Shown: positions 1 to 11,845, counted from the stretch's first letter. The stretch is DNA of 64,000 nucleotides from Sulfuritalea hydrogenivorans sk43H (GCF_000828635.1 NZ_AP012547.1:1-64000), one strand, 5' to 3'. Notes: a model not told the origin generated them from the sequence alone. Program-made: numbers and translations.

Positions 1-100
1 AGCTAGAATGCGTCTCCAATTGAAGCAAGTGGCTAACAAAAAAAGCTTCGCATTCAGATTACATCCCGCCGCCTTTCGCACCGAAATCTATCCAAGCGCA

Positions 101-1471
101 ATGAATGAATTCTGGTCCGCCTGTCTGAACCGCTTCGAGCAGGAGCTTCCTGCACAGCAGTTCAACACCTGGATAAAAGGTCTGCGGCTGGAACGCGACG
201 AAGCCGGCCCCACCCATTTCCGACTGATCGCTCCGAACCGATTCGTCATGCAATGGGTGCGGGAACGCTATCTGGCCCAGATCGAAGCGTTCGGGCTGGA
301 GTTTTTTTCCGCCCCGGTCAACATAAGTCTTCGCGTGGCCGACACTGTTGCCGACATTCCCGTCCCGACAGAGAACACCGAATCGGCTCCGTCACCGACA
401 GCGCCGGTCGCACCCGCAGTCTCCGCCAGGCCAACCAATGCCGAGTACGAAAAGACCCGGCTCAACGCGGATTTCACTTTCGATACCCTGGTCACCGGCC
501 GCGCCAACGATCTGGCTCGCGCTGCCGCCCAGCAAGTCGCCATGAATCCCGGGGTTTCCTACAACCCGCTGTTCATATACGGAGGGGTCGGCCTGGGCAA
601 GACCCACCTGATCCACGCCATCGGCAATTCGATCTACGCCGCCAATCCAACCATGGAAGTGCGCTATGTTCATGCGGAAGATTATTTTTCCGACGTGGTG
701 CGCGCCTTCCAGCAGAACTCCCGTGAAGCATTCAAGCGCTACTACCGCTCCCTTGACCTGCTGCTGATCGACGACATCCAGTTTTTCAACCGGAAGGACC
801 GGACGCAGGAAGAATTCTTTTACGCCTTCAACGCGCTGATCGAGGCAAAGAAGCAGATCATCATCACCTGCGACACCTATCCGAAGGATGTCCAGGGTCT
901 CGAAGAACGGCTGGTGTCGCGTTTCGACTGGGGCCTTACGGTTGCCATCGAACCCCCTGAGCTGGAAATGCGCATCGCCATCCTCAAGAAGAAGGCGGAA
1001 GCGGAACAGATCAGTGTTTCCGACGAAGTATCCTTCCTGATCGCGAAAAACCTTAAATCAAATGTGCGCGAGCTCGAAGGCGCGCTCAATCGCGTCGTCG
1101 CCTACGCCCGCTTCCACGGCCGCGACATCAGCCTTGATGTCGCCAAGGAAGCCTTGCGCGACATCATCGGTGCGACAAACCGCCAGATATCCCTTGAACT
1201 GGTGCAAAAAACCGTGTCCGACTTCTACAAGATCAAGGTCGCCGACATGTACTCGCAGAAACGCACCCGCGCCATTGCCCGACCCCGACAAATAGCCATG
1301 TGGCTGACTCGCGAACTCACCTCCCACAGCCTGCCTGAAATCGGCGAAGCGTTCGGCGGCCGCGACCACACCACGGTAATGCATGCTTGCCGTACTATCA
1401 TCGACTTGCGCGGAAAGGACACCAGACTCAACAACGACCTGCATGTCCTGATGCAAACCATCAAAGGTTGA
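101..1471 (+). CDS. dnaA: Chromosomal replication initiator DnaA
   Basis: DnaA binds 9-bp DnaA boxes at the origin, unwinds it as an ATP-bound oligomer and recruits the helicase. The protein has 456 residues, normal for proteobacteria. An N-terminal domain I (MNEFWSACLNRFEQELP) is followed by a Ser/Pro/Thr-rich linker, the AAA+ domain with Walker A GGVGLGKTH and Walker B LLIDDIQFF, and a C-terminal domain IV with the signature GGRDHTTVMHACR. The frame stays open upstream to position 8, but family members begin at MNEFW, so I place the start at 101. It is the first gene of a dnaA-dnaN-gyrB array, with perfect DnaA boxes just downstream, which suggests the gene also marks oriC and is autoregulated. 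The assignment is certain; only the start is a choice. Confidence 0.98.
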   Translation: MNEFWSACLNRFEQELPAQQFNTWIKGLRLERDEAGPTHFRLIAPNRFVMQWVRERYLAQIEAFGLEFFSAPVNISLRVADTVADIPVPTENTESAPSPTAPVAPAVSARPTNAEYEKTRLNADFTFDTLVTGRANDLARAAAQQVAMNPGVSYNPLFIYGGVGLGKTHLIHAIGNSIYAANPTMEVRYVHAEDYFSDVVRAFQQNSREAFKRYYRSLDLLLIDDIQFFNRKDRTQEEFFYAFNALIEAKKQIIITCDTYPKDVQGLEERLVSRFDWGLTVAIEPPELEMRIAILKKKAEAEQISVSDEVSFLIAKNLKSNVRELEGALNRVVAYARFHGRDISLDVAKEALRDIIGATNRQISLELVQKTVSDFYKIKVADMYSQKRTRAIARPRQIAMWLTRELTSHSLPEIGEAFGGRDHTTVMHACRTIIDLRGKDTRLNNDLHVLMQTIKG

Positions 1472-1680
1472 AGTGTGAGCAACGCTATCCAACAACATAT
1501 TGAAAAATTGTGGATAAGCCGCGTTCCTCATCAACACATCAAAAAGCACCCACAATCATCCACAATCAAATCAGGCAGTTTTCGACCAGCTTATTAACAA
1601 TATAATTCTCTGAATTTGATGGAAAATAAACCCTTATCCACAGCAAACAGTCTCCCTTATTAATCATAAGAGATCTATAT
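1472..1680. other. Probable replication origin (oriC) between dnaA and dnaN
   Basis: This gap holds two perfect DnaA boxes: TGTGGATAA at 1509-1517 (reverse orientation) and TTATCCACA at 1634-1642. A one-mismatch box, TCATCCACA, lies at 1556-1564. Between the boxes, about 1575-1630, the sequence is strongly AT-rich compared with the GC-rich surroundings and would suit a DNA unwinding element. Origins commonly lie next to dnaA, so this is a good oriC candidate. The dnaN promoter must also lie here. The rpmH-dnaA side is outside the window, so a second or bipartite origin there cannot be excluded. Confidence 0.7.
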
Positions 1681-5269
<3,589 letters not shown>

Positions 5270-5288
5270 TCCGGATTTTTGCTTCTTG

Positions 5289-5319
5289 CCGGCCGGGGAT
5301 TCAGTTCCCTGGCCGGTTT
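5289..5319 (+). terminator. Probable intrinsic terminator after gyrB
   Basis: An 11-bp stem (CCGGCCGGGGA pairing with TCCCTGGCCGG, one G-T pair) closes a 6-base loop about 20 bases after the gyrB stop. The downstream T-tract is short (TTTG), so termination may be partial. Confidence 0.55.
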
Positions 5320-5385
5320 GCCTTGGCGAAACGAGAATTGGAAGCCGCCGCCAGGGATGCATTGGTGCAACGCAGCAGTTTTGCC

Positions 5386-5413
5386 TTGACAAATGCGCCG
5401 CGCCCCCTAAAAT
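5386..5413 (+). promoter_or_regulatory. Strong sigma-70-type promoter upstream of the SLT transglycosylase gene
   Basis: A perfect -35 hexamer TTGACA (5386-5391) is followed by a 16-bp spacer and the -10 hexamer TAAAAT (5408-5413, five of six matches). It faces the transglycosylase gene at 5640. The expected transcript start is near 5420, about 220 bases before the start codon. Confidence 0.6.
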
Positions 5414-5639
5414 TCGCCTATTGCAGTGCACCAACTGTTTGCTTGAGGATTTTCAGCATCAGAAACAGTTGCACCACCGTCCATCCCTTATAGCTTCGAG
5501 TCTCTTTGTTTCGGCTCGCGAGCACAGGGAAATTCAAACCCGGCGCCTTACCCCAGTGGTCATTTGAGCGTCGGAATCCGTACCACCCCAATCAACAGCA
5601 GGAGTTTCATCTCGTACTGACATCAGTAAAGGAGAAATC
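5414..5639 (+). other. Long untranslated leader before the SLT transglycosylase gene
   Basis: About 220 bases separate the promoter at 5386-5413 from the start codon. I see no convincing coding sequence, tRNA or known riboswitch here. A strong ribosome binding site (AAAGGAGAAA, 5629-5638) sits at its 3' end. The stretch could carry a regulatory structure or a small RNA, but nothing in it proves that. Confidence 0.35.
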
Positions 5640-6326
5640 TTGACTACGTCTTTCCCGCAAAAGTATTCGCTGGCGCGTGGCGCCGCTACCTTCCTGAATT
5701 ATCTGCACCTCGATGCACTTGTAACCGCTCTGGTTTTTGTATTTGTCCTGGTTGTCGGCGTCACCAGCAATTTCAGTGTCACGCGCTCGATCCGGCTGGC
5801 GCTTCCCGAATTCACCCTGTCGTCCGAAGAAACCCCCGCGCCTGCCGCGCCTGCGGCACAAGTCCTGACGCCGGCCCTGGCGGCCGCCCTCGATCATGTG
5901 GTCCAGCGCTATCGGGTAGCTCCGGAAGCCCTGCTCCCGGTGTTTGCAGCAGCCCAGGCAGCGGCTCGCGAACGCCGGCTGGATCCCATGCTGATCATTG
6001 CCGTGATCAGCGTCGAATCCGGTTTCAATCCATTTTCCCAGAGCGTCATGGGGGCGCAGGGTTTGATGCAGATCATTCCGCGCTACCACCAGGACAAGCT
6101 GCCGAAGACCGCGCCGGCGCAGCCCTTCCTCGATCCGGTGACGAACGTTCGAATTGGCGCCCAGATCCTGCAGGAAGCCATTCGGAGGCAGGGTGGATTA
6201 ATCGAAGGCCTGCAGTATTACGCCGGGGCGACCGACGACGGCGAGCGGGGCTACGCAAACAAGGTGCTTGCCGAAAAACTTCGCCTGGAACAGGCTGCGC
6301 GCCGCAAGGACGCGGCGGGCGCCTGA
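5640..6326 (+). CDS. Membrane-anchored lytic transglycosylase (SLT domain)
   Basis: This protein probably cleaves peptidoglycan glycan strands, forming 1,6-anhydro-muropeptides, from the inner membrane facing the periplasm. It has 228 residues. One membrane segment (about residues 24-45) is followed by a Pro/Ala-rich linker and an SLT-type lysozyme-like domain. That domain carries the catalytic Glu in ISVESGFNP and the downstream GAQGLMQIIP motif. The start is TTG at 5640, chosen because a strong AAAGGAG site lies just upstream and no in-frame ATG precedes the membrane segment. The gene appears monocistronic behind the promoter at 5386. The enzyme class is well supported; the biological role is not visible. 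Confidence 0.85.
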   Translation: MTTSFPQKYSLARGAATFLNYLHLDALVTALVFVFVLVVGVTSNFSVTRSIRLALPEFTLSSEETPAPAAPAAQVLTPALAAALDHVVQRYRVAPEALLPVFAAAQAAARERRLDPMLIIAVISVESGFNPFSQSVMGAQGLMQIIPRYHQDKLPKTAPAQPFLDPVTNVRIGAQILQEAIRRQGGLIEGLQYYAGATDDGERGYANKVLAEKLRLEQAARRKDAAGA

Positions 6327-6428
6327 AACCCGGCGAGTGGCCGGATTACGCGATTCGAATTGCCATTGCCAAAATAGTGGCTATGCTTGAAGGGCAGGCT
6401 GCAGTGGCCTGCAATTCTGAAAAAGGGG

Positions 6429-6860
6429 ATGGAAGTGTCCGCGCCAAGCAGGGTCGTTGATGTTGCGCCCGTAAAATCAACGGAGTTTCCGGCAAATACG
6501 GGCGGATTCTCCGGCAAGTCAGTCGAGATCATGCGTCGGCAGCTGGTCGACGCCCAGGTTGAAGTCCTGCGGATGTATCTTGAGAAGCGGTCCCAGGAGC
6601 AGTTGCTGGACGCGCTGGATCGGCTTATCGAGTGCACCCGCGCCAGTTTCCGCGAAGAAGAGGCGCTGATGGATTGCTTTGCGCCCGATCCCGATCCCGT
6701 GCACAGGGAAATGCATGGCCGGGTGCTTGCCCGGTTGATGGCGTTGCGCAACAGCGCGCTTGATTTCGACCGTGGTCGCCTGCTTGCACAACTGATTTTC
6801 ATTGATCGCGAACTGACCTCGCATATTTCGGACGTCGCGCCGATCCCGGAATGCCACTAG
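6429..6860 (+). CDS. Degenerate hemerythrin-like protein
   Basis: A 143-residue protein with a helical, hemerythrin-like pattern in its second half: FREEEALM, then HREMH, then a closing SHISD. Bacteriohemerythrins bind O2 at a di-iron site held by five His, one Glu and one Asp. Here the Glu, the HxxxH pair and the last His/Asp can be seen. The two N-terminal His ligands are not present: the first helix has no His, and the His before the EE pair is Ser. Iron or O2 binding is therefore doubtful, and a sensing or structural role is possible. ATG 6429 has AGGGG directly next to it; GTG 6435 would have better spacing. An open frame upstream to 6387 uses TTG. Confidence 0.5.
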   Translation: MEVSAPSRVVDVAPVKSTEFPANTGGFSGKSVEIMRRQLVDAQVEVLRMYLEKRSQEQLLDALDRLIECTRASFREEEALMDCFAPDPDPVHREMHGRVLARLMALRNSALDFDRGRLLAQLIFIDRELTSHISDVAPIPECH

Positions 6861-6876
6861 CGGAAAAGCGTGCCGG

Positions 6877-8328
6877 ATGACGACCTCATCCTTCCAGCGT
6901 TCCCTTCCGCCCGTGCAAACCGTTGACGACACCGAGTCGATGTCGTCCTTCGATCGACTGCCGCTGGCGCCGGCCACATTGGCCAATCTGCAGCAATTGG
7001 GCTACCGGCGGATGACGCCGATCCAGGCCGCCAGCCTGCCGCTGGCGCTGGCAGGTCGCGACCTGATTGCGCAGGCCAAAACCGGCAGCGGCAAGACAGC
7101 GGCTTTCGCGCTTTGCCTGCTGGCCAAGCTGAACCCGAGGCGTTTCGCGGTACAGGCGCTGGTGCTCTGCCCGACGCGGGAGCTTGCCGATCAGGTGACC
7201 CAGGAAATCCGTCGCCTGGCGCGCGGCGAAGACAACATCAAGGTGCTGACCCTGTGCGGCGGCAGCACCATGCGGCCGCAGATCTCCAGCCTCGAACACG
7301 GCGCCCATGTCGTGGTCGGCACGCCGGGCCGCATCATGGATCACCTGCAACGCAACACCCTCGACCTCACCGCGCTCGATACGCTGGTGCTGGACGAGGC
7401 CGACCGCATGCTCGACATGGGCTTCTTCGACGATATCGCCTTCGTCGCCAAGGCCTGCCCCAGGAATCGCCAGACGCTGCTGTTTTCGGCCACCTATCCC
7501 GAAGGCATCGCCAGCCTGAGCCGCCAGTTCCTGCGCAATCCCGAGCAGATCACGCTGCTCGAACAGCATGCCGACACCAAGATCCGCCAGCGCTTCTACG
7601 AGGTGGAGCCCGATCAACGGCTGGCTGCCGTCGCGCTGCTGCTCAGGCATTACCGGCCGGTCAGCACCCTCGCCTTCTGCAACACCCGGCAGCAATGCCG
7701 CGAGCTGTTGCAGGTGCTGCGCGCCGAAGGCTTCGTCGCCCAGGCCCTGCACGGCGAACTCGAGCAGCGCGAACGCGACCAGGTGCTGATCCAGTTCGCC
7801 AACCGCAGCTGCTCGGTGCTGGTCGCCACCGACGTCGCCGCGCGCGGCCTCGACATCGAACAGCTCGAAGCGGTGATCAACGTCGACGTCACGCCGGACA
7901 CCGAAGTACATGTCCATCGCATCGGCCGTACCGGCCGGGTCGATCAGGAAGGCTGGGCCTTCAGCCTGGTCAGCGGCAACCAGATGGCGCGGGTGGACAA
8001 CATCGAGAAGGAACTTGGCCACGAGATCGAATGGCATTCCATGAGCGAACTGCAGGCGGCACCGGGCAAGCCGTTGATGCCGCCGATGGCGACGCTGCTG
8101 ATCCTCGGCGGGCGCAAGGAAAAAATCCGCGCCGGCGACGTGCTCGGCGCCTTGACCGGTGACGCAGGCTTCAGCAAGGAGCAGGTCGGCAAGATCAACG
8201 TCACCGACACCGCCACCTATGTCGCCGTCGCGCGCGGCATCGCGAAAGAGGCGCTGCGCAAGCTGTCGGCCGGCACCATCAAGGGCAAGAAGGTCAAAGT
8301 GCATTTGCTGCAGGACGCGGCAGGCTGA
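6877..8328 (+). CDS. dbpA: DEAD-box ATP-dependent RNA helicase DbpA
   Basis: DbpA unwinds a specific hairpin of 23S rRNA during large-subunit assembly. The protein has the Q motif (MTPIQAASLPLAL), motif I AKTGSGKT, motif Ia PTRELADQV, DEAD box VLDEADRMLDMGFF, SAT motif, and HRIGRTGR. It ends with the DbpA-type RNA-binding domain, where the characteristic GGRKEKIRAGDVLGALTGD is clear. That C-terminal domain separates DbpA from RhlE or RhlB. Similarity to known DbpA begins near the second ATG at 6940 (MSSFDRL), so the first 21 residues may be untranslated. It lies 16 bases after the hemerythrin-like gene and heads a run with the two following genes. Confidence 0.93.
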   Translation: MTTSSFQRSLPPVQTVDDTESMSSFDRLPLAPATLANLQQLGYRRMTPIQAASLPLALAGRDLIAQAKTGSGKTAAFALCLLAKLNPRRFAVQALVLCPTRELADQVTQEIRRLARGEDNIKVLTLCGGSTMRPQISSLEHGAHVVVGTPGRIMDHLQRNTLDLTALDTLVLDEADRMLDMGFFDDIAFVAKACPRNRQTLLFSATYPEGIASLSRQFLRNPEQITLLEQHADTKIRQRFYEVEPDQRLAAVALLLRHYRPVSTLAFCNTRQQCRELLQVLRAEGFVAQALHGELEQRERDQVLIQFANRSCSVLVATDVAARGLDIEQLEAVINVDVTPDTEVHVHRIGRTGRVDQEGWAFSLVSGNQMARVDNIEKELGHEIEWHSMSELQAAPGKPLMPPMATLLILGGRKEKIRAGDVLGALTGDAGFSKEQVGKINVTDTATYVAVARGIAKEALRKLSAGTIKGKKVKVHLLQDAAG

Positions 8329-8390
8329 TCGCCGTTACCTGCCCGCGAAGCGGAATCCCAGGTACGCAGAGCGACGCCCACAGACTCTCC

Positions 8391-8960
8391 ATGTCCGACT
8401 CCGCGGCTCGCCACGACGCAATCATCGCCGCCACCCGCAACTGGCTGGAGCGTGCGGTGATCGGCCTCAACCTCTGCCCCTTCGCCAAGGGCGTGCACGT
8501 CAAGGGCCAGATTCGCTACGTCGTCAGCACGGCACAGAATGACAACGACCTGCTCGACGATCTCGAGCGCGAACTGAAATTCCTTGTCGACGCCGCGCCG
8601 GAAGACGTCGACACCACCCTGCTGATCACACCCGACGTTCTCGCCGACTTCGGCGACTTCACGAACTTCCTCGATCTGGTCGAAGTCGTGCTGCGCACCC
8701 AGGGGCTCGGCGGCGTGCTGCAGGTAGCGAGCTTTCATCCGGATTACGTGTTTGCCGATGCGGAAGCCGACGACATCGCCAACCACACCAACCGCGCGCC
8801 CTACCCGACGCTGCACCTGATTCGCGAAGCCAGCCTGGCGCGCGCCACGGCCGCCTTCCCCGATGCCGCCGATATCTACGAGCGCAACATCGAAACCCTG
8901 CGCCAACTGGGGCACGAAGGCTGGCGCGCGCTCGATGTCGATGCGCCGGCGAAGCCATAG
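8391..8960 (+). CDS. DUF1415 family protein
   Basis: A 189-residue soluble protein that matches the DUF1415 family in length and in motifs such as WLERAVIGLNLCPFAKG near the N-terminus and FHPDYVFAD plus NRAPYPTLHLIRE in the middle. No enzymatic function is established for the family that I know of. It lies between dbpA and arfB on the same strand, only 2 bases before arfB, so the two are probably co-transcribed. There is no signal peptide or membrane segment. Confidence 0.85.
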   Translation: MSDSAARHDAIIAATRNWLERAVIGLNLCPFAKGVHVKGQIRYVVSTAQNDNDLLDDLERELKFLVDAAPEDVDTTLLITPDVLADFGDFTNFLDLVEVVLRTQGLGGVLQVASFHPDYVFADAEADDIANHTNRAPYPTLHLIREASLARATAAFPDAADIYERNIETLRQLGHEGWRALDVDAPAKP

Positions 8961-8962
8961 CC

Positions 8963-9379
8963 ATGCCGACCACGCAAGCCGAATCCCTGCTGCGCGAAGA
9001 CGAGGTCGAAATCACCGCGATTCGCGCCCAGGGCGCGGGCGGGCAGAACGTCAACAAGGTATCGAACGCCGTGCATTTGCGCTTCGACATCGGCGCCTCC
9101 TCCCTGCCCGACGAGCTCAAGGCCCGCCTGCTGCAAATGCGCGACCAGCGCATCAGCGCCGACGGCATCGTGGTAATCAAGGCGCAGCAGTTCCGCAGCC
9201 TGGAACGCAACACGTTCTCCGCGCTGGAGCGACTGCGCGAGCTGATCGCCCAGGCCGCCTTCATCCCGCGCCCGCGCCGCGCCACCAAGCCAACGCGCAA
9301 TTCGCAGAAACGCCGCGTCGATAGCAAGGTCCTGCGCGGCAAGGTGAAGGCCCAGCGCGGGCGCGTCAGCGACGCCTGA
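8963..9379 (+). CDS. arfB: Alternative ribosome-rescue peptidyl-tRNA hydrolase ArfB
   Basis: ArfB releases peptides from ribosomes stalled on truncated mRNAs. The 138-residue protein carries the release-factor GGQ motif (GAGGQNVNKVSNAVHLRF, Gln28), which hydrolyses the peptidyl-tRNA bond. Its C-terminal tail is strongly basic (RPRRATKPTRNSQKRR and onward), the part that enters the empty mRNA channel. Length and layout match the ArfB/YaeJ family and not the longer RF1/RF2. It starts 2 bases after the DUF1415 stop. Confidence 0.93.
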   Translation: MPTTQAESLLREDEVEITAIRAQGAGGQNVNKVSNAVHLRFDIGASSLPDELKARLLQMRDQRISADGIVVIKAQQFRSLERNTFSALERLRELIAQAAFIPRPRRATKPTRNSQKRRVDSKVLRGKVKAQRGRVSDA

Positions 9380-9498
9380 ACCCGCCGGCAACTGTTGCGG
9401 CCGGGTGAAACAGTTTGTTGCAATTCGGCATTGAACCAATCGGCGCCGGCCCCATCTACACAAGCGTGCCGACATTCAATCGTGCAACGGAGCCGAAC

Positions 9499-9558
9499 AT
9501 GCAAGCCAATGCAATCCTGAAATTTCTCGCCGATTCCCGCCGCTACCTCGGCCGGTAG
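9499..9558 (+). CDS. Putative 19-residue leader peptide
   Basis: An ATG with a well-placed GGAG (9489-9492) starts a 19-codon frame, MQANAILKFLADSRRYLGR, ending in TAG at 9556-9558. Two stable hairpins (9574-9604 and 9606-9631) follow at once, and the next gene starts at 9706. This is the layout of a transcription attenuator. However, the peptide is not enriched in one amino acid; it has three Arg, three Leu and three Ala. The case rests on the Shine-Dalgarno site, the position and the hairpins. It could instead be a true small protein or chance. Confidence 0.4.
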   Translation: MQANAILKFLADSRRYLGR

Positions 9559-9573
9559 GCCCTCTTTCCCCCT

Positions 9574-9634
9574 GGCGGCTGGTTTCCTCCTCCTTCCAGC
9601 CGCCCGAAGGCCCCGCGCTTGTGGGGCCTTCGCC
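9574..9634 (+). terminator. Tandem hairpins; second resembles an intrinsic terminator
   Basis: The first hairpin is a perfect 9-bp stem GGCGGCTGG (9574-9582) with CCAGCCGCC (9596-9604), separated by a pyrimidine-rich loop. The second, one base later, is a perfect 9-bp stem GAAGGCCCC (9606-9614) with GGGGCCTTC (9623-9631), followed by GCCTTT. The U-tract is weak, so this could be a leaky terminator or attenuator between the leader peptide and the gene at 9706. Confidence 0.5.
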
Positions 9635-9705
9635 TTTACGGAGGACGCGAGGCTAGACGCGAACCTTCCAGCCTTTCTTCAGTCCGGAAACCACTGGAGC
9701 CACAA

Positions 9706-9903
9706 ATGACCGACCGCACCATGAGCCTTATGGATGTTCTCGCCCCTCCCGGCAACGACTGGTTGCGGGAGCTTTCCCGGCGCAAGACCGATCTCCCGGC
9801 CGGCGTGAAAATCGTGCGTTTCAGCGAAGCGGACGACGATCTGGGCGAAGACGGCGAAGCGACGGGTGGAACAACGCGACGCCGCAAGCACGCGGCCGCC
9901 TGA
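9706..9903 (+). CDS. Small hypothetical protein downstream of the leader peptide
   Basis: A 65-residue protein starting MTDRTMSLMDVLAPPGNDW at ATG 9706, with GGAG 7 bases upstream. It has no membrane segment. The middle is acidic (SEADDDLGEDGE) and the end is basic (TRRRKH). I do not recognise a family. The frame is open further upstream to 9619, but that part overlaps the hairpin region. It sits alone between arfB and the convergent AbiE operon, and expression could be gated by the hairpins at 9574-9634. Confidence 0.45.
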   Translation: MTDRTMSLMDVLAPPGNDWLRELSRRKTDLPAGVKIVRFSEADDDLGEDGEATGGTTRRRKHAAA

Positions 9904-9978
9904 GGGGCTGCGCCCGCTCAGGCTGCGGAACTGCTACCGTAGCGTTTTCCGGACCAAGGCGGAAGCGTTCATGTTTTC

Positions 9979-10899
9979 CTAGAGAGCGTCCAATACACGT
10001 TCCAGATTGCCGATCGCACCGCGATGCTTGTCCGGCGTCATCTGTGCGAGATTTTGCAGCTTCCAGCGAATCGCCGGCAATTCGGGCGCATGCGCCACGC
10101 CAAGCAGTTCCCATTTCGGTTCGCGTCGCTTGAAGGAAACCAGAAAATCTCTTTCACGCTCGCCCAGCCGGCCATGCAAGGCGGCAATCAACTCGGCACG
10201 AGCCTGTTCCAGTTCCTCAAGCGTGACAGGCTCCGAGGTCATCCCGACAAACTGGCGCTCGAACAAGTCTGCCAGTGGTTTGAGCGTCGGATTCAGCACC
10301 CGCGCAATCGAGCCGTCGTGACTGATCAGATACACCAGAAAGGCACGGAACAACGCATCGTCTATCCCTTCCTTTGCCAGGAGCAACTTCACATCGAACA
10401 AATCCCGCGGATGCTGACGGTCCAGGGCGGCGACGATCTTCCCCGCGTAGAGGTCGGCAAAGGAAACCACGGGCACTTCGGCAAAACCAAACTCGGCTTC
10501 GGCGCTGCCGACAATGCGCCGCATGGATTCCGGATACACCGTACCGCGCGATACCGGCGACACCTCGATCTTGATCTCCGCGGCGCCGTCCGCGACCAGC
10601 AAGCCATAGGCCAGGCTCTCCTGGCGCTTGCCGGCGCGTACCCTATAGCCATAGGGGCGCCCCGTCAGCCCATCCGAGATTCGGCGCAGGGCTGCATCGA
10701 TCTCCTGCAGCGCTGCCGCGCGATCTCCCGTCGGCAGAAACGCGAGATCGATATCCACCGAAAGGCGAGGCATGTCGCGCACGAACAGGTTGATCGCCGT
10801 TCCGCCCTTGAGCGCGAAACAGGCCTCCCTGCCGACCATCGGCAGCACGCTCACCAGCAGGCGAACCTGCCGGGAATAGGGGCTATCGAACTTGATCAT
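9979..10899 (-). CDS. AbiEii-type nucleotidyltransferase toxin
   Basis: The toxin half of a type IV AbiE system; AbiEii proteins are nucleotidyltransferases that block growth, in some cases by modifying tRNA acceptor ends. The 306-residue protein has the expected N-terminal motif set: LKGGTAINLF followed by MPRLSVDIDLAFLP, with the paired Asp residues that bind metal. Downstream is the family's helical C-terminal half. It is transcribed after the AbiEi antitoxin gene and overlaps it by 17 bases, which suggests translational coupling. Such pairs give phage abortive infection or stabilise mobile DNA. The family call is firm; activity is inferred. Confidence 0.88.
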   Translation of the reverse strand: MIKFDSPYSRQVRLLVSVLPMVGREACFALKGGTAINLFVRDMPRLSVDIDLAFLPTGDRAAALQEIDAALRRISDGLTGRPYGYRVRAGKRQESLAYGLLVADGAAEIKIEVSPVSRGTVYPESMRRIVGSAEAEFGFAEVPVVSFADLYAGKIVAALDRQHPRDLFDVKLLLAKEGIDDALFRAFLVYLISHDGSIARVLNPTLKPLADLFERQFVGMTSEPVTLEELEQARAELIAALHGRLGERERDFLVSFKRREPKWELLGVAHAPELPAIRWKLQNLAQMTPDKHRGAIGNLERVLDAL

Positions 10900-11734
10900 C
10901 GAGATCCGCCGGCAGCGTGATCAGATACTTCGCATGCAGCTTTCCGCCGGGTGCCAGCATGCGCTTGCCCGTGCCCAGATCCACCTTGCTCAAGTCCAGA
11001 TGCGCCAGCCATTGATGTCGATGCCGCTCCGCCAGAGCAAGGAACAGCCGCTTCACCTTCACGCTGGCGCAAGCCTGCAGCAGCGCAGCCATACGCGCCG
11101 GGCGCAGATGCGCCATGCCCTGCATCAGCACATCGGCCTCATGGACCGACTCCTTCGCCGGCACATCCTGCAGCACTTCCAACATTGCGCGTTCGTCCGA
11201 GGCATACAACAGTTCCCAATCCCAGGCCCCCCATGTCATTTGCTGCAGGCCAAGAGCCGCCAACTGCCCCGAATGAAGCGGCTCGCCGTGGAAATCGACC
11301 AATTGCCCCTGTGCGTCGCGTCGCGCGCGCAAGTTGCCGAACATGGCATCGTTGCGCACGACAAAGTGCTCCTGCAATCCAAGCTTGTTCACCCAGGCGG
11401 GCAATACGTCGGGGCCATAGAGGAAGATCGTTTCCGTCCCGCTCATGCGGACGTAATGCCCAAGGCCGCGATGGACCAGCGCCGTCCGGCCGCCGACATG
11501 CGCGAAGCTGCCCGCCAGAAACTGCAGGCTGGCCACCACATGCTGCCACTTCAGCGGCGGGCCCGGCCGGCGATAAACGCCGCGCGCCGGCGAGCTCAGC
11601 CACCCGCTCTGGACATACCTGGACAATAGCGCGCGGGAATATCCCTGCTTCTCCAGCCAGGAGGTCGGCGCCAGCAGGCCTTCATCCAGCAAGTCCTGGA
11701 GTTGGTTTATCTTCGATGATTTATGCTCACCCAT
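10883..11734 (-). CDS. AbiEi-type antitoxin and autorepressor
   Basis: The antitoxin partner of the AbiEii toxin. The 283-residue protein begins with a helix-turn-helix domain (WLEKQGYSRALLSRYVQSGWL, about residues 28-48) typical of AbiEi antitoxins that repress their own operon. A larger C-terminal domain follows, starting around GVYRRPGPPLKW. ATG 11734 is preferred to the upstream TTG at 11743. No Shine-Dalgarno site is visible before it, and a candidate promoter (TTGCCG 11770-11765, 17-bp spacer, TATTTT 11747-11742) would start the transcript at the start codon. Palindromes upstream are candidate operators. Confidence 0.82.
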   Translation of the reverse strand: MGEHKSSKINQLQDLLDEGLLAPTSWLEKQGYSRALLSRYVQSGWLSSPARGVYRRPGPPLKWQHVVASLQFLAGSFAHVGGRTALVHRGLGHYVRMSGTETIFLYGPDVLPAWVNKLGLQEHFVVRNDAMFGNLRARRDAQGQLVDFHGEPLHSGQLAALGLQQMTWGAWDWELLYASDERAMLEVLQDVPAKESVHEADVLMQGMAHLRPARMAALLQACASVKVKRLFLALAERHRHQWLAHLDLSKVDLGTGKRMLAPGGKLHAKYLITLPADLDDQVR

Positions 11735-11736
11735 GA

Positions 11737-11821
11737 TTTGCAAAATATCAGGCTATACAAACTTCGGCAAGTTTATTTTTCTCCGGATATGCAAGCATAT
11801 AGTTTGCAAAAGTGGATCGGA
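11737..11821 (-). promoter_or_regulatory. AbiE promoter region with palindromic candidate operator
   Basis: The region upstream of AbiEi holds a perfect inverted repeat, ATATGC and GCATAT with a 2-base spacer (11787-11800). It also holds two copies of TTTGCAAAA, at 11737-11745 and 11813-11821, on either side. A minus-strand promoter may be TTGCCG with TATTTT 17 bases on. AbiEi proteins are known to bind inverted repeats in their own promoters, so these are plausible operators. Confidence 0.4.
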
Positions 11822-11845
11822 TCAAACCTGCTATGAAGAGATACA

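Noticed and set aside
5286-5567. A 93-codon frame between gyrB and the transglycosylase gene
   Set aside because: It starts inside the terminator hairpin, has no ribosome binding site or recognisable family, and spans the strong promoter.
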